Shown: piece after piece, positions 62,183 through 64,000 of the stretch
How positions within the stretch are numbered: the first letter of the stretch is position 1
How the letters are laid out: every line of letters begins with the position of its first letter
Assembly: GCA_900543325.1 (NCBI GenBank)
Contig: UQQU01000006.1
Coordinates: 1 to 64,000, forward strand
Reading direction: 5' to 3'
DNA: 64,000 nt
Source of the DNA: an uncultured Clostridium sp.
GTDB lineage: Bacteria; Bacillota; Clostridia; Clostridiales; Clostridiaceae
Notes under the pieces: generated by a model
Told to the model about the DNA's origin: nothing
The model's input: only the letters and a program-made list of their open reading frames with translations
Database searches by the model: none
Position numbers and translations under genes: made by a program

Positions 62183-63190
62183 TTAATTTAATTTATGTTC
62201 AGAACCAGCATTATTAAATCTTACTTTCAAATCTTTTTTATAAATAAAATCTGCCGTCTCATCCAAACTATTATGTTTTAAAGCTTTCCCAGTAATTGTT
62301 ACAACTATTCCTGAACTCTTTACCATTTCATTTTCACTAGCATATTCTATTATCTTACATATAGCTTCATCAATATTATTATCTAATACACTAGTTTCTG
62401 AAATTAATATTTTTCCCTTTTCAGTAGATGAACTAATATTTAAAACTCTATTAAATCCGTTTATTTCTAATTTAATTGATGAAGTAGTTTCTATCACTAC
62501 TGTACTAACAACATTGTTATATTTATATATTATAGACAAAACAAAAATTAATGCAAAAATAGATATAATAGATACATATAATTTATAATCTTTTAGACTC
62601 TTTTTTTCTACAGCCTTTACTTCTTCTCCCTTAAAACAAGGCTCTTTCAACTTAAGTTTTTTAAATTCACCTAGAGATGTCATTACAATAGCACTTTTTT
62701 TATTACTTTCAAAAACTATTCCATCAATCCCTAGTTTTTCTTCATATTCAATTATATCTTTTCCTAAATCCTCATCTGTATTTTCAACTATTTCAATATA
62801 ATCTTGTAAGTTTTTATATTGTGGATTTCCTAATATTAAAGTATATGCAATTATATACTCTCTATATTTTTTTATATACTTTGAAGTTGTTCTAGTTGCC
62901 ATGCATACTGCATTTACTGGAATATCCTCTTGTTTTATAAACTCATCATATAATTCACTATTAGTAGTTATGAACATTGCTATGTTTAACAATTCATTTC
63001 TTATTGAATAACTTACATTATCTTTAATTAAATCTTTTACTAAAACTTTATATTTTAATAATTCTGAATTAAACATTATTATCTGTTGATTTCTCAATTC
63101 TATTATTTCATCACTAATTAATATTAATGATTTTATTGAAGAAAATCTGTATTTATTCTTATGAAACTTGTCCATTTGCCCTCCACTCAT
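62183..63190 (-). CDS. SigI C-terminal domain fused to an RsgI-like anti-sigma protein
   Basis: A 335-residue membrane protein. Residues about 25-135 resemble the C-terminal domain of sigma-I: MFNSELLKYKVLVKDL, RNELLNIAMFITTNSELYDE and KYREYIIAYTLIL line up with the B. subtilis SigI segments I recall. Residues about 150-190 match the RsgI N-terminal domain (GIVFESNKKSAIVMTSLGEF). One membrane segment follows (about 203-222), then the outer domain, with SSIKLEINGFNRVLN where RsgI has DINPSVEM; the Asn-Pro cleavage site is replaced by Thr-Ser. Sigma region 2 is absent. The ATG overlaps the sortase stop (TAATG); ATG 63175 is an alternative start. Confidence 0.8.
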   Translation of the reverse strand: MSGGQMDKFHKNKYRFSSIKSLILISDEIIELRNQQIIMFNSELLKYKVLVKDLIKDNVSYSIRNELLNIAMFITTNSELYDEFIKQEDIPVNAVCMATRTTSKYIKKYREYIIAYTLILGNPQYKNLQDYIEIVENTDEDLGKDIIEYEEKLGIDGIVFESNKKSAIVMTSLGEFKKLKLKEPCFKGEEVKAVEKKSLKDYKLYVSIISIFALIFVLSIIYKYNNVVSTVVIETTSSIKLEINGFNRVLNISSSTEKGKILISETSVLDNNIDEAICKIIEYASENEMVKSSGIVVTITGKALKHNSLDETADFIYKKDLKVRFNNAGSEHKLN

Positions 63191-63780
63191 TACAAATCTT
63201 CTCTTCCTATTAATTTTCCTGTTACTACTACTCTTCTTTTAGACCCTATAGTACATGTTATTAAAGTCATTTTCTCATAATCTGCATCATCTAAAACCTC
63301 GACTTGATCAGGATCTACTATAAAACTATTATCCACTTCATAAGTAAATCTTCCATCCTTAGTTGTAACGATAACTTCATCTCCAACTTTAACTTTATAT
63401 AGATTTATAAATGCATCTGTAAAATCAGAAACTCTATGTCCAGCTACAGCGAAATTTCCTACTTCCCCTGGCATTGCTGATTCTGGAAATCTTCCTAAAA
63501 AGTATTTAATTACATCTTCAGTAATTCCATCAACAACAGGTTGTTTTAACTTAATTGACGGTATTTCCATTATGGCTACTGGTGTATACCCATTTATTGC
63601 TTCTAAACTTACTGATTCATTACTTCCTTCATTCTTGGTTTCTGCAATTTGACTTTCAAAAACCTCTAATAATTGATTTTGCTTATGTGATGTTACTATC
63701 TTTTTATAAGCAACAGTACCTATTATTCCGACCCCTATAAGGATCAAAGCAATACCAAATACTCTTCTAAGCTTTCCCAC
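63190..63780 (-). CDS. Class-D-like sortase
   Basis: A 196-residue membrane-anchored transpeptidase that attaches proteins to the cell wall or to substrates. An N-terminal membrane segment (about 7-25) is followed by the sortase beta barrel with the catalytic His in VAGHRVSDF, Cys in TLITCT and Arg in GSKRRVVVTG. Size and the spacing of these residues fit class D enzymes of clostridia. No LPxTG-type substrate is in the window. The start is GTG with GGGGGTGG 5 bases upstream. It overlaps the SigI/RsgI fusion by one base, so the two are translated together. Confidence 0.9.
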   Translation of the reverse strand: MGKLRRVFGIALILIGVGIIGTVAYKKIVTSHKQNQLLEVFESQIAETKNEGSNESVSLEAINGYTPVAIMEIPSIKLKQPVVDGITEDVIKYFLGRFPESAMPGEVGNFAVAGHRVSDFTDAFINLYKVKVGDEVIVTTKDGRFTYEVDNSFIVDPDQVEVLDDADYEKMTLITCTIGSKRRVVVTGKLIGREDL

Positions 63781-63908
63781 TTATTCCACCCCCAAAAATA
63801 ATATTATTTTCCTATTTTTGTACATATATAATTTTTTATACATATATTATAACATAAAGCATTAAAAAAACATTAATACATTTTAATGTAAATTATATGG
63901 GGGAGTTT

Positions 63909-64000
63909 ATGAAATATAATAAAGATAATGTGATTTATATCGATTTCATATTCAAAAGAAAAAAAATCAACTCAAAAACTGTTTTATTTTTCTATAAGCT
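63909..64000 (+). CDS. Start of an unidentified plus-strand gene, cut by the window edge
   Basis: The ATG at 63909 follows GGGGGAG at good spacing and the frame stays open for 30 codons to the edge (MKYNKDNVIYIDFIFKRKK). It is divergent from the sortase operon; both promoters must lie in 63781-63908. The peptide is too short to identify. Confidence 0.55.
   Translation, partial: MKYNKDNVIYIDFIFKRKKINSKTVLFFYK

Noticed and set aside
1..64000. CRISPR arrays, insertion sequences, prophage genes
   Set aside because: No regularly spaced repeats, transposase, integrase or phage structural genes were seen on either strand.

Overview
The window is AT-rich DNA whose gene content fits a butyrate-forming Clostridium (sensu stricto). 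It carries the crt-bcd-etfB-etfA-hbd operon with rex, an [FeFe] hydrogenase-like protein, strong AGGAGG ribosome sites and U-tailed hairpin terminators. I cannot name the species. Almost all genes lie on the minus strand, as expected for one replichore arm read with the fork. The few plus-strand genes are at 2.2, 5.6, 41.7, 51.4 and 56.2 kb, and one is cut by the right edge.

Layout. 0-2 kb: end of a tRNA-Pro, then rph-rdgB-phosphoesterase (RNA and nucleotide quality control). 2-6 kb: unrecognised helical protein, solitary family-5 solute-binding protein, small membrane protein. 6-11.5 kb: ligA, pcrA, a probable small RNA, rsuA. 11.6-17.4 kb: seven-repeat Y_Y_Y-like protein, yaiI family, pgi, DUF6241-like protein, VanY-type peptidase. 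17.5-21 kb: guaA and guaB behind a guanine riboswitch. 21-29 kb: prepilin peptidase, groES-groEL with CIRCE, [FeFe] hydrogenase-like protein, M28 lipoprotein, ogg, C_GCAxxG_C_C protein. 29-35.6 kb: butyryl-CoA pathway operon with a Rex operator, rex, and an unassigned structured RNA. 35.6-56 kb: ion-homeostasis region with cadC-cadA, a P-type ATPase behind a yybP-ykoY (Mn2+) riboswitch, mgtE, a fluoride locus (crcB riboswitch, CPA antiporter, divergent CLC-F-like gene) and copA-copZ. It is interleaved with xpt and pbuX, each behind its own guanine riboswitch, and with an L,D-transpeptidase, DedA and PAP2 genes. 56-64 kb: cstA, manC, aldehyde dehydrogenase, DUF3298 protein, a DnaA-box cluster, rluF, and a class-D-like sortase overlapping a gene that fuses a SigI C-terminal domain to RsgI.

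How it works together. Three guanine riboswitches tie GMP synthesis (guaB, possibly guaA), salvage (xpt) and uptake (pbuX) to guanine supply. Rex links NADH/NAD+ to the butyryl-CoA operon. Separate sensors govern cadmium/zinc (CadC), manganese (riboswitch), fluoride (riboswitch) and copper (CsoR-like operator).

The most unusual items are the SigI-C/RsgI fusion overlapping a sortase, the unassigned RNA before rex with a consensus promoter and competing P1/terminator pairings, two small RNA candidates, and a DnaA-box cluster far from any dnaA gene. Gene identities rest on reading the protein sequences; no database search was possible.
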